From the NCBI GenBank assembly GCA_964507245.1, contig CAZDQC010000003.1, forward strand, positions 1 to 64,000: DNA of 64,000 nucleotides. The letters are read 5' to 3'. The DNA is from GCA-2731375 sp964507245 (GTDB lineage Bacteria; Pseudomonadota; Alphaproteobacteria; GCA-2731375). A model generated the notes under the pieces. It was not told the origin of the DNA, ran no database searches, and was given only the letters and a program-made list of their open reading frames with translations. Position 1 is the first letter of the stretch. Every line of letters begins with the position of its first letter. Positions 7,541-17,105 of the stretch are shown here, one piece after another. The translations under genes were made by a program, and so were the position numbers.

Positions 7541-10468
7541 ATGGTTGCTAGACCCAACGTCTATACCATTTCTCCTAGTGAAAATTTCTCCGACTGCTTG
7601 GTGATGGGATTGTTGCGCCACTACGGGGATGATCCCTTAACGCTAAGCCGGCTGACGTTGCTATTGCCCAACCGGCGCGGAATCCGTGCTGTGCGCGACG
7701 GTTTTTTGCGTCAGACTGGTGGCAAAGCGTTGTTGCTGCCTCGTATGCAGGCCATCGGCGATGTCGATGAAGATGAATGGCTAATGGATCCCTCACATGG
7801 TGGCGATCAGCTGACCCTGCCGCCTGCTATCACGGAATTGCGCCGGCAGCTGTTATTGTTGCATTTGATTGCACGAAATAGAGGCATTGAACCTGCCCTG
7901 GCCGCACCCTTGGCACGTGAATTGGCAGATTTTCTTGACCAGCTGCAAACTCAGGAAGTTCCTCTGTCAGCCCTGGAGAATTTGGTGCCGGACGATTTGG
8001 CCGCTCATTGGCAGGAGACCTTGGCGTTCCTCAATATTCTTGCCGAGCCGTGGGGTGAACTATTGCGGGCAGAAGGTTGCATTGATCCGAGCGAGCGGCG
8101 CAATGCCTTGTTGCGGGCCCAAGCGGACCGTTGGCGCGAGTTTCCTCCCAACGACCCTGTGGTCGTCGCTGGATCCACAGGCTCTATCCCTGCCACGGCC
8201 GAATTGATCGCCGTAGTCGCCCATCTGCCGAATGGCGCTGTGATCCTGCCAGGCTTGGATATGCATTCTGACGATGAAACTTGGATGGCGGTCGATCATA
8301 GCCATGGGCAGTTTGGTCTGTCCGAATTATTGCGGCGGATCGGAGTGAGTCGTTGGCAAGTGTCCAGTTGGCATGGTCCTACTGTTGAAACTCCTCGGCA
8401 GATCCTGATACGGGAGGCAATGCGGCCAACGGAATCTACGGAACAGTGGCGTGAACTACAGGCGCTGTCCGCCGAGGCGACAAATGGTCTGACACGGATT
8501 GACTGCTCCGATCTTATTGAGGAAGCGGGTGTCATCGCCCTGCACATGCGCCAAGTTCTTGAGATACCTAAACGCACTGCCGCTCTGATTACGCCAGATC
8601 GCGGTCTGGCCCGTCGTGTCGCGGCGGAATTGCAACGATGGAGCATTTTAATCGACGATTCCGCCGGACAACCCTTGGCGGCAACGCCACCGGGTTCTTT
8701 TTTGCGTCTTACGGCTGAGATGTTCGCTAGCGATTTGGATCCGGTTGACCTTTTGGCGGCACTAAAACACCCTCTTGCCTTGGGCCAGTGGGCCCCAGGC
8801 GTCTTGCGTGCCGCTGTCCGTGACCTTGATCGAATTGCTCTGCGGGGTCCACGACCGGCAGCTGGGTTTCAAGGCTTGTCTGCCGCCCTCGTAGCGGCCC
8901 GCGAAACGTCCGATCGTGCCCAGAATCTGTTGAGAAAATTGTCAGAGCATGGTGATGAAATTCTTTCACTCTGCCGTAGTGATCAGGTGGACCTGGCCGA
9001 GGTGCTAACCGGCCACATACGATTTGTGGAATGGCTGGCGACGGATGAGGACGGCCAATGTCAACTTTGGCTGGGCGACGCTGGCGAGGCCGCCATGGAG
9101 TTTGTCTCTAACCTACTGCAGGCTGCGGTAGGTTTGCCAAAAATCGCCGGAGACGGCTATGCCCCCCTTTTGAACAGTTTGATGAAAGGACAGGCCGTCC
9201 GCCCGTCTTATGGTCTGCACCCACGGTTGCATATCTGGGGGCCATTAGAAGCACGTCTGCAATCGGCAGACCAGGTATATCTAGGCGGCTTGAACGAAGG
9301 AAGCTGGCCTGCTGCAGCGGAGGCGGATGCCTGGTTGAGCCGGCCCATGGCTTTGGAACTGGGCCTACCCGCTCCGGAAAGGCGTATTGGATTGGCAGCG
9401 CATGATTTTGTCCAGGCTGCTAGTAGTGGTGAGGTGATCCTCACTCGCGCTGACAAGGTTGATGGCACCCCAACCGTGCCGTCCCGCTGGCTGCTACGCT
9501 TGGACCAAGTGTTAAAGGCCGTAGACCAGAAATTGGATTGTGAAATGCCTGACATTTGGCGTGATTGGCTTAGCCAATTAGATGCTGCTGGACCGCCACA
9601 GCCTATCCAGGCGCCCGCATGCAAACCACCGGTGGCCGCTCGTCCCCGGCGTCTGTCGGTGACCCAGGTAGAGACCTGGATCCGTGATCCCTATGCCGTT
9701 TACGCCCGCCATATTCTGAATCTTCGACCCCTAGATCCGATCGCGGCCGACCCCGGATTGGCGGATTATGGTAATGCGGTGCATAAAGCTCTAGAACGGT
9801 TTACCCAACAATTCCCCGACGAAATTCCACATGATGCCGAAACCATATTGCTCGACCTGGGCAGGGCCGCCTTTGGCGAAATGTTGGAACGTCCCGGTGT
9901 GCGGGCGTTCTGGTGGCCGCGGTTTCAGCGAATAGTTACATGGTTTTTAGCGGAAGAACGCGGCAGGCGACCCGAAATTCGACCCTTAGTTGCTGAAGCA
10001 GAGGGGAGTTTGACCTTGGACGGCCCTGCCGGTTCCTTTGAATTGCGGGGAGTTGCTGATCGGGTTGACCGGCTGGCTGACGGCAGCCTTTGCATCATTG
10101 ATTACAAGACCGGCGTTTTACCCACGGAAGCAGAAATGCTGCGCGGCGAGGCGCCGCAACTACCTTTGGAAGCAGCCATAGCTCTAGCGGGCGGATTTTC
10201 TGGATTGCCTGCTGGCGAGGTCTCTCGTCTTAGTTATTGGAGGGTTTCCGGCGGGCGGGAGCCAGGCCAGATCAAAGATATTAAGAAGCCCGGCAGTGAT
10301 CTGGCGCGGCAAGCACAAGAGAGCCTAACCGAACTGATTGCGAAGTTCGACGATCCCGCCACGGCCTATCTGGCCCAGCCCCGCCCGGCTATCGCGCCTC
10401 GATTTTCTGACTATGACCACCTGGCCCGGATTAAGGAATGGTCGGCCGGCGGGCCGGGGGATTTCTAA
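7541..10468 (+). CDS. addB: Double-strand break repair protein AddB (alphaproteobacterial type)
   Basis: Protein of 975 residues, the size of alphaproteobacterial AddB. The N-terminal part resembles an inactivated helicase (LLLPNRRGIRAVRDGFL instead of a Walker A). The C-terminal part is a RecB-type PD-(D/E)XK nuclease with IDYKTGVLP near residues 852-860. With AddA it forms the helicase-nuclease that resects double-strand ends for RecA loading. It starts four bases after murU and ends three bases before addA, so all three are probably co-transcribed. This type typically lacks the Fe-S cysteine cluster of Bacillus AddB, and I see no such cluster in the nuclease part. Confidence 0.93.
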   Translation: MVARPNVYTISPSENFSDCLVMGLLRHYGDDPLTLSRLTLLLPNRRGIRAVRDGFLRQTGGKALLLPRMQAIGDVDEDEWLMDPSHGGDQLTLPPAITELRRQLLLLHLIARNRGIEPALAAPLARELADFLDQLQTQEVPLSALENLVPDDLAAHWQETLAFLNILAEPWGELLRAEGCIDPSERRNALLRAQADRWREFPPNDPVVVAGSTGSIPATAELIAVVAHLPNGAVILPGLDMHSDDETWMAVDHSHGQFGLSELLRRIGVSRWQVSSWHGPTVETPRQILIREAMRPTESTEQWRELQALSAEATNGLTRIDCSDLIEEAGVIALHMRQVLEIPKRTAALITPDRGLARRVAAELQRWSILIDDSAGQPLAATPPGSFLRLTAEMFASDLDPVDLLAALKHPLALGQWAPGVLRAAVRDLDRIALRGPRPAAGFQGLSAALVAARETSDRAQNLLRKLSEHGDEILSLCRSDQVDLAEVLTGHIRFVEWLATDEDGQCQLWLGDAGEAAMEFVSNLLQAAVGLPKIAGDGYAPLLNSLMKGQAVRPSYGLHPRLHIWGPLEARLQSADQVYLGGLNEGSWPAAAEADAWLSRPMALELGLPAPERRIGLAAHDFVQAASSGEVILTRADKVDGTPTVPSRWLLRLDQVLKAVDQKLDCEMPDIWRDWLSQLDAAGPPQPIQAPACKPPVAARPRRLSVTQVETWIRDPYAVYARHILNLRPLDPIAADPGLADYGNAVHKALERFTQQFPDEIPHDAETILLDLGRAAFGEMLERPGVRAFWWPRFQRIVTWFLAEERGRRPEIRPLVAEAEGSLTLDGPAGSFELRGVADRVDRLADGSLCIIDYKTGVLPTEAEMLRGEAPQLPLEAAIALAGGFSGLPAGEVSRLSYWRVSGGREPGQIKDIKKPGSDLARQAQESLTELIAKFDDPATAYLAQPRPAIAPRFSDYDHLARIKEWSAGGPGDF

Positions 10469-10471
10469 ATC

Positions 10472-13400
10472 ATGCGAGCGACGGATCACCAACGATTGGC
10501 TGCGGACCCTGGCCTTTCAGCCTGGGTCACGGCGTCTGCCGGAACGGGAAAAACCCATGTCCTTACCGACCGAGTCTTGCGGTTATTGTTGACTGATTGT
10601 CCGCCCGAACGGATCCTCTGCCTGACCTTTACCAAGGCGGCGGCGGCGGAAATGGCCAACCGTCTGCACGGCCGGCTGGGTGCCTGGGCGGCAGCCAGCG
10701 AGGAGGATTTGCGGCGAGACCTAATTGATTTGACCGGCCAGACCTTCGATGGCCAAACTATAAAACTCGCCCCCCGTCTGTTTGCCCGTGTCCTGGACAC
10801 GCCTGGTGGTTTTAAGGTTCAGACCATCCACTCCTTTTGCGAGGCTCTGCTACGCAGGTTTCCGCTGGAAGCTGAACTGGCTCCACACTTTCAGGTGATG
10901 GATGAACGCCAGGCGGAGGATGTACTAGACCAAGCCTTGCAGGAGGTGCTGCAAGATGATGCCCAGAGGCCGAAACCTTTGGCCGCGGCCCTGATGGCGT
11001 TGGTGGATGAGGAAACGATTGGCAAACTGATGTCAGGTTTATCCACGGATCGGGCGCGTCTGCAAAGGCTGTTGGACGGAGCCGAAGGCATGGCCGGGTT
11101 GCTGAAAAAGGTGCGACGAACGCTTAGTCTAGCGCCGGATGAAGACGAATCCAGTTTGTTGCAGACGGCCTCGATGGAGGACCAGTTCAAAGGACCAGAA
11201 CTACATCAAGTTGCCAGCGCAATGTTGCAAGGGGGAAAAACCGAACGGCGTCACGGCAAGGCCATCATGGGTTGGCTGGCGGTGCCAAAAGATAGAATGA
11301 ATTATTTTGATTCCTATCTTGCTGCATTTTTCACCGAGCAAGGGAAAGGAAAACCCTACGCTAAACCTCTGACAAAAAAGACCATGGTGGCCGTACCGCA
11401 TGGCCTCGATACGATCAAGGACGAAGTGGAGCGACTTGAGGCCCTACGCCATCGGCGCAATGGCGCCCGCGTCGCCGCCGCAACGGAAATGCTGCTGACA
11501 CTTGGCGCTCAATTGATCACGCGTTATGAAGCGGCAAAGCGGCGTCAGGCCCTGCTTGATTATGACGACTTGGTGTTGAAAACCGGGGCATTGCTGTCCG
11601 GGAAAACAAGTACCAATTGGGTGCGTTATAAGCTCGACGGAGGATTGGATCATATCCTGATTGATGAAGCCCAGGACACCAATCCGGAACAATGGCAGGT
11701 CATCCGCGCTCTGGCCGACGAATTTTTCTCTAATGAAGAAGCCCTTAAAGATACCGACGGTTGCACTCAGGTTAAAGGACGGACATTGTTCGCCGTCGGT
11801 GACATAAAACAATCCATCTACAGCTTTCAGGGATCTGATCCAGCGGCTTTTCGGGAGATGAGCCATCATTTCGGTGCCAAGGTCAGCGCCGCAAATCGGC
11901 GCTGGCAGCCGGTCGAGCTGGCCCTATCTTTCCGTTCTACCCCTGCCGTCCTAGCCGCTATCGATGCTATATTCGCTGATCCCACTGCTCGCGATGGGTT
12001 GGACTTCGACTACGATAACGGCATCCGGCACATTCCCAACCGCGCCTCTGACGGCGGATTGGTTGAAATTTGGCCCACGGTTGTGCCAAAAGCAGCTCCC
12101 TCTGAGGACGCTTGGACACCACCCGTCAAGCAATTTTATCAGGAAACCCCGGTGGCCCGGCTAGCCAGCCGCATCGCCGACCAGATTGCAGATTGGTTGG
12201 AAACCGGTGAAATACTTGCCTCCAAGGGTCGGTCCATAGGCGCCGGCGATATTCTTATCCTGGTGCAGCGTCGGGCCACATTTGTTGAAGCCATGGTGCG
12301 CGCACTGAAGCGCAGGGGCATTCCCGTAGCTGGTGTTGACCGCATGGTGCTGACCGAACAATTGGCTGTTATGGATTTGGTGGCCCTGGGCGAATTTTTT
12401 TTGCTGCCTGAAAACGACTTAAACTTGGCCACGGTGCTGAAAGGACCCTTGATTGGATGGGATGAAGACCAGTTATTTGAATTAGCACATGGGCGAACCG
12501 GCAGCCTTTGGACGGCGTTGCGTTCGCGACCTGACAGCGAAGCTTACGGCACACTCTCGGCTTTGTTGGCCAGGGCGGATTTCGCCCCCCCGTTTGAGCT
12601 TTACGCCGAGCTATTGGGCGCCGGCGGGGGTCGTCGGAGGATTTTAGCTCGGCTGGGTCCCGATGCCAATGATCCCATCAATGAATTTCTTGATTTGGCA
12701 CTGGCCTACGAGCGGGACCATGCGCCAAGTTTGCAAGGATTTCTGGATTGGCTGGGACGTGGCGAGACCGAGGTGAAGCGGGATCTGGACCAAGGCCGAA
12801 ACGAGGTGCGGGTTATGACAGTACATGGCGCAAAGGGATTGGAGGCGCCTATTGTGTTTCTGGCGGATACAGTGCGAGTCCCCGAAATGACGGCGGCCCT
12901 TGTGTGGCCTGACGGGGCCATCGATGAACCTGTACCTTTATGGGCCCCAATCCGCGCTATGGAGGAAGAAGTCATGACCCAGGCCCGGCAACGGGCCGCA
13001 TTGGACCGGGACCGCGAATATCGCCGTCTGTTTTACGTTGCCCTGACCCGAGCGGCTGATCGATTGTATATCTGTGGCTCTGAAGGCAAAACCGGGCGCA
13101 GGGCCCATTGCTGGTACAACATGGCTTGGCGGGCCTTGGACACAATGCCAGAAATTGAACGGCCACATGACTTGGCGGGCGGCCTACGTTTGAAAAATAC
13201 GCAAGTCTCCACGCCCGCATTCGCACCGGCTGCTCGATTGGCTATTAATCCGCCGATGCCCTCCTGGACAGGCCAGCCGGCCCCCGGGGAGCCCGTTCCG
13301 CTACGACCATTGGCCCCATCCCGGTCAGAAGAGCAGTTGCCACCGGTTGCCAGCCCCCTGGCCGGTGACGGACAGGCCCGATTTCAACGCGGCAACTACA

Positions 13401-13870
13401 TACACAAGTTGCTACAAACCTTGCCTGACCTGCCCGAGAACCAATGGGATCGCGCTGCCGCCCATTATTTAGCACAACCGGCATTGGTCTTGACAGATGG
13501 TCAGCGGGCGGAAATTCGGGCCGAAATCCTTGGCGTGCTCCATCACCCTGACTTCGCAAAAATTTTTGCTTCAGGATCAAGAGCTGAAGTACCCCTATCG
13601 GCGGTTATCGGCGGCTGGATGATCAGTGGCCAAGTGGATCGATTGGCGATTACCGATTCGGAAATCCTAGTCATTGACTACAAGACCAACCGGCTACCAC
13701 CTCGTCGTGCGGAAGACGTAGACCGACTATATTTGCGTCAATTAGCCTCCTACCGGGCCGTATTAATGCATATTTTCCGAGATAAAACAGTACGTTGCGC
13801 ACTATTATGGACTACAGAGCCAAATTTGATGACCATCGACGAGGCCCTTTTGATCCCTTATTCACCTTGA
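10472..13870 (+). CDS. addA: Double-strand break repair helicase-nuclease AddA
   Basis: Protein of 1132 residues, a superfamily 1 UvrD-like helicase fused to a RecB nuclease. Walker A is ASAGTGKT at residues 21-28; the Walker B motif IDEAQDTNPEQW begins near residue 396. Later helicase motifs include GDIKQSIYSFQG, MTVHGAKGLEAP and the VALTRAADRLY arginine-finger region. The nuclease motif VIDYKTNRLPP is near residue 1066. It drives DNA unwinding in the AddAB complex and cuts one strand. It follows addB by three bases and is followed by trxA after 133 bp. Length and all motifs are intact. Confidence 0.95.
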   Translation: MRATDHQRLAADPGLSAWVTASAGTGKTHVLTDRVLRLLLTDCPPERILCLTFTKAAAAEMANRLHGRLGAWAAASEEDLRRDLIDLTGQTFDGQTIKLAPRLFARVLDTPGGFKVQTIHSFCEALLRRFPLEAELAPHFQVMDERQAEDVLDQALQEVLQDDAQRPKPLAAALMALVDEETIGKLMSGLSTDRARLQRLLDGAEGMAGLLKKVRRTLSLAPDEDESSLLQTASMEDQFKGPELHQVASAMLQGGKTERRHGKAIMGWLAVPKDRMNYFDSYLAAFFTEQGKGKPYAKPLTKKTMVAVPHGLDTIKDEVERLEALRHRRNGARVAAATEMLLTLGAQLITRYEAAKRRQALLDYDDLVLKTGALLSGKTSTNWVRYKLDGGLDHILIDEAQDTNPEQWQVIRALADEFFSNEEALKDTDGCTQVKGRTLFAVGDIKQSIYSFQGSDPAAFREMSHHFGAKVSAANRRWQPVELALSFRSTPAVLAAIDAIFADPTARDGLDFDYDNGIRHIPNRASDGGLVEIWPTVVPKAAPSEDAWTPPVKQFYQETPVARLASRIADQIADWLETGEILASKGRSIGAGDILILVQRRATFVEAMVRALKRRGIPVAGVDRMVLTEQLAVMDLVALGEFFLLPENDLNLATVLKGPLIGWDEDQLFELAHGRTGSLWTALRSRPDSEAYGTLSALLARADFAPPFELYAELLGAGGGRRRILARLGPDANDPINEFLDLALAYERDHAPSLQGFLDWLGRGETEVKRDLDQGRNEVRVMTVHGAKGLEAPIVFLADTVRVPEMTAALVWPDGAIDEPVPLWAPIRAMEEEVMTQARQRAALDRDREYRRLFYVALTRAADRLYICGSEGKTGRRAHCWYNMAWRALDTMPEIERPHDLAGGLRLKNTQVSTPAFAPAARLAINPPMPSWTGQPAPGEPVPLRPLAPSRSEEQLPPVASPLAGDGQARFQRGNYIHKLLQTLPDLPENQWDRAAAHYLAQPALVLTDGQRAEIRAEILGVLHHPDFAKIFASGSRAEVPLSAVIGGWMISGQVDRLAITDSEILVIDYKTNRLPPRRAEDVDRLYLRQLASYRAVLMHIFRDKTVRCALLWTTEPNLMTIDEALLIPYSP

Positions 13871-14003
13871 CGGCGTCAATCACGCTACCTACTTTTTTAA
13901 ATCCAAGTGAATATTTTTGGCCCAGCAAACGGGGCGGTTGTCGAATAGATCGCCACCCATACAACGTAGTTACGAAGCGCTGCTTGGAAGATTGGAAAAT
14001 GTT

Positions 14004-14324
14004 ATGACCCCAAAGCTTGTATCCGACGAATCGTTCGATAGCGACGTGCTCAGTGCTGACGGTCCCGTCGTGGTGGATTTCTGGGCCGAATGGTGTGGCC
14101 CCTGTAAACAGATTGCACCGGCTCTAGAGGATATCGCCGCTGAGATGGGTGAAAGGGTTACAATCGCCAAGGTAAATATTGACGACAATCCTTCCACCCC
14201 CGCTAAATATGGCGTGCGTGGCATTCCCACGCTGATGTTGTTCAAAGACGGCGAAGTCGCCTCCATGAAGGTGGGTGCCCTGCCGAAGGGCAAGATCCAG
14301 GAATGGATCGAAGAGTCGATCTAG
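14004..14324 (+). CDS. trxA: Thioredoxin
   Basis: Protein of 106 residues with the redox motif W30-CGPC-34 and the conserved cis-proline loop GIPTLMLFKDGE, giving complete standard thioredoxin features. It is cytoplasmic and reduces protein disulfides, including those of ribonucleotide reductase; a class II NrdJ is encoded elsewhere in this window. The ATG at 14004 gives the canonical N-terminus; the frame can be extended upstream to 13917 but that adds unrelated residues. The gene lies downstream of addA, the usual place in Alphaproteobacteria, and is convergent with folC, only 12 bp from its stop. Confidence 0.95.
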   Translation: MTPKLVSDESFDSDVLSADGPVVVDFWAEWCGPCKQIAPALEDIAAEMGERVTIAKVNIDDNPSTPAKYGVRGIPTLMLFKDGEVASMKVGALPKGKIQEWIEESI

Positions 14325-14336
14325 ATAATACTCAAC

Positions 14337-15619
14337 TTAGCCGTCGGTGATTTGCGAATTTGCGGCAAGGACACTGCCAACCAGATAAAGTGTACCGCAT
14401 ATGAGGACCCGCGGTGAAGGATCGACTATGTCTGATATGGCTCTCGCGACATCGGGTGCCTGGGTGGCCATCAGGCCTAACCGTTCAGCGGCCTGGACGA
14501 TGCGCTCAGGCGCCATGCCTGCCTCTTCATAAGGTACGGGCACGGCGTGAATGTGCGGTGCCATAGAACGGAACGGAGCTAGAAAATTCTCCACGTCCTT
14601 GTTGTACAGCATACCTACGATCAAATGCGGGCGGCGAACGATGCAGTCATCGTTCCGCCAGGTGACAAGGGTTTCCGCTAAAGCAGCGCCGGCGCCCGGA
14701 TTATGGCCGCCGTCAAGCCATAATTCGCCGTCAAATCCTTCTAATAGAGGGCCTTTAGTAAGGCGCTGCAGACGTCCTGGCCAATGGGCGGAAAGCAGAC
14801 CGGCTGCCATGTCTTCAGGTCTGGGTGTCAGGTCACCGAGATTTTGCAAACTGGCAACCGCCTGCCCAGCATTTTGGATTTGGTGTGACCCATACAATCC
14901 TGGCGTGGGTAAGCGCAAATCGCACTGACTTGAGGAAAACCAAAGGCGAGTGTCTTGTCGTTTTACATCCCACTCATAGCCCTGCCGCAGCAGTGGGGCG
15001 CCAACTTCTTTGGCATTTCGCTCGATAATTTTTGCCGCCTCCGAGTGTTGTCGGGCAATGACGCCCACCACACCTCGTTTCAGGATACCGGCTTTTTCGT
15101 TGGCGATCTCTGCCAAATTGCTGCCAAGAAAATTTTGATGGTCCAGGGACACCGTGGTAATGGCAGTCAACCGCGGTTGGGTTATTACATTGCTGGCATC
15201 GAGGCGGCCGCCAAGACCGGTTTCCAGCAACAAAATATCAGCCGGCATATCACGGAAAGCCAAAAACGCCGCCGCCGTGGTGATTTCAAAATAGGTAATG
15301 GCCTCGCCGCTATTGGCGGCCTCGCAGGCCGTCAGGACATCGATCAGATGCTCATCGGATATAGATTCACCTGCCAGCCGGATACGTTCGTTGAAGCGAA
15401 TTAGGTGGGGGGATGTCATGACGTGAACTGAGCGACCCGAGGCCTCCAACGCGGCGCGCATGAATGCGATGGTGGAGCCTTTGCCGTTGGTGCCAGCTAC
15501 GTGCACGACGGGTGGCAGGTGACGTTCAGGATGGCCAAGACTGGTTAGCAAACGTTGCAGACGGCCCAAAGACAAATCAATCAGTTTGGGGTGCAGTCTG
15601 AACAGCCGGGCCAAGATTT
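14337..15619 (-). CDS. folC: Bifunctional folylpolyglutamate synthase/dihydrofolate synthase, 5' end lost in N run
   Basis: About 427 residues are visible. The Mur-ligase-type P loop VAGTNGKGST and the downstream TSPHLIRFNERI segment identify FolC, which adds glutamate to dihydropteroate and folates. The C-terminal part has LDGGHNPGAG, a hallmark of the family. A TTG at 15612-15614 could serve as start, but the codons upstream (Ile, then the N run) fit the family N-terminus ILARL, so the true start lies inside the unsequenced gap and the gene is only partly present. It is the last gene of the trpFBA-accD-folC run. Confidence 0.93.
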
Positions 15620-15719
15620 NNNNNNNNNNNNNNNNNNNNNNNNNNNNNNNNNNNNNNNNNNNNNNNNNNNNNNNNNNNNNNNNNNNNNNNNNNNNNNNNN
15701 NNNNNNNNNNNNNNNNNNN
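15620..15719. other. Assembly gap of 100 N
   Basis: Exactly 100 undetermined bases, a conventional placeholder length. The 3' third of accD and the first codons of folC fall here. AccD proteins are usually 280-305 residues and only about 180 are present, so roughly 330-370 bp of accD plus the folC start are missing. The real gap must therefore be longer than 100 bp unless accD is truncated. Confidence 0.97.
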
Positions 15720-16258
15720 GGCAATTGCATCAGTGACAAAATTCCTTCTTGCATGCGGGCTCCGCCCGCAGCGGCAAAAATGATCAGCGGAGCTTTTTGG
15801 AATACGGCGAGTTTAGCCGCTGCTATAATAGCCTCCGCCGCGCCTTGGCCCAACGAGCCTCCCATGAACGAGAAGTTCTGCACTGCTATCACAGCAGCAT
15901 GCCCGCCTAACTTACCGTGGGCGACTACGACCGCATCCTGTTGCCCAGTTTTGCCCCGAGACTCCTTAAGGCGGTCGGTATACTTCTTTTCGTCACGGAA
16001 TTTTAGAGGATCTACAGCAACTTCCGGCAATTCAATCGTGGTGTATGCGCCGCCGTCGAATAGATTCGGAAACCGGTCATCTGGACTCATACGGAGGTGA
16101 TGGTCGCAGTGTTGACAGACGAATTGCCGTGCCTTGATTTCCTTGTGGTGGATCATTTGGCCGCAACCAGGACATTTTGTCCATAGATTAATAGGAACTT
16201 CCCGCTTTCGCACCAGGGCTTGTAATTTTGGACGGACAAAATTGCTGAGCCAATTCAA
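15720..16258 (-). CDS. accD: Acetyl-CoA carboxylase carboxyltransferase beta subunit, 3' end lost in N run
   Basis: The first 179 residues are present. The N-terminal zinc ribbon shows CPGCGQ and CQHC pairs. The crotonase-like core shows AVQNFSFMGGSLG and FAAAGGARMQEG, which bind acetyl-CoA and biotin. AccD pairs with AccA to transfer CO2 from carboxybiotin to acetyl-CoA in fatty acid synthesis. The start is a TTG whose last two bases overlap the trpA stop (TTGA), and the resulting MNWLSNFVRP is the standard alphaproteobacterial N-terminus, supporting TTG. The C-terminal third runs into the N gap. Confidence 0.93.
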
Positions 16259-17103
16259 GATGCTGCTCCTTTCTCTGCCGCCGCGACACCCGCCGCCAAT
16301 TCGCGGGTCAAATTCAACACAGCATCAACTGTAGCTTCCGTGGCGGAACCATCAGCGCCTAGGCTGCCGTGGACAGCATCAGTGAAGGCCGTGCCGACCA
16401 CGGCCCCGTCGGCCACAGCTGCAATGCCCCTGGCCTGTTCCGGCGTACGAATGCCAAAGCCAACTGCAATTGGTAGGTCCGTGTGCCCGCGAATGCGAGC
16501 TACAGCATTGCCTACGGTAGAGACATCTGCAGATCCTGCTCCCGTAATTCCGGTGTAGGAAACGTAATAAACAAAGCCCGAGGTATTGGCCAGCACCACC
16601 GGTAGGCGTTGATCGTCTGTGGTGGGTGTCGCCAGGCGGATAAAGCTAAGGCCCGCCGCCAATGTTGGCAGGCATAACTCCTTGTCTTCCTCAGGAGGCA
16701 GGTCAACAATAATAAGACCATCAATACCAGACTCCGCCGCTACTTTGAGAAAGGCTTTGACACCGAATATATGGATGGGATTGTAATAACCCATGAGAAT
16801 AACAGGTGTGTCCCTGTCCTGATGGCGAAATTTGGCAACCATGGCTAAAGTCTTTTTCAAGGTGATGCCGGCCTTCAAGGCTCGTATACCGGCGACCTGT
16901 ATTGAGGGGCCGTCCGCCATGGGGTCAGTAAAGGCCATGCCTATTTCGATGATGTCAGCACCGGCACTAGGAAGACCGGCTAGAATTTTTGCCGAGGTCT
17001 CCAGGTCAGGATCGCCTGACATGACATAGGTGACCAAAGCGGCCCGATCCTCGTTTCGTAGCTTAGCGAATCGGGCTTCTATTCGAGCGGTTCCAGTGCT
17101 CAT
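16255..17103 (-). CDS. trpA: Tryptophan synthase alpha chain
   Basis: Protein of 282 residues, a TIM barrel that releases indole from indole-3-glycerol phosphate. The catalytic Glu is in IEIGMAFTDPMADG and the Asp in LIIVDLPPEED; the phosphate-binding loops are GFGIRTPEQ and a C-terminal GTAFTDA. The start ATG lies two bases after the trpB stop and the stop overlaps accD, so trpB, trpA and accD are translationally linked. It forms the alpha2beta2 complex with TrpB. Length and residues are normal. Confidence 0.95.
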   Translation of the reverse strand: MSTGTARIEARFAKLRNEDRAALVTYVMSGDPDLETSAKILAGLPSAGADIIEIGMAFTDPMADGPSIQVAGIRALKAGITLKKTLAMVAKFRHQDRDTPVILMGYYNPIHIFGVKAFLKVAAESGIDGLIIVDLPPEEDKELCLPTLAAGLSFIRLATPTTDDQRLPVVLANTSGFVYYVSYTGITGAGSADVSTVGNAVARIRGHTDLPIAVGFGIRTPEQARGIAAVADGAVVGTAFTDAVHGSLGADGSATEATVDAVLNLTRELAAGVAAAEKGAAS

Positions 17104-17105
17104 TT

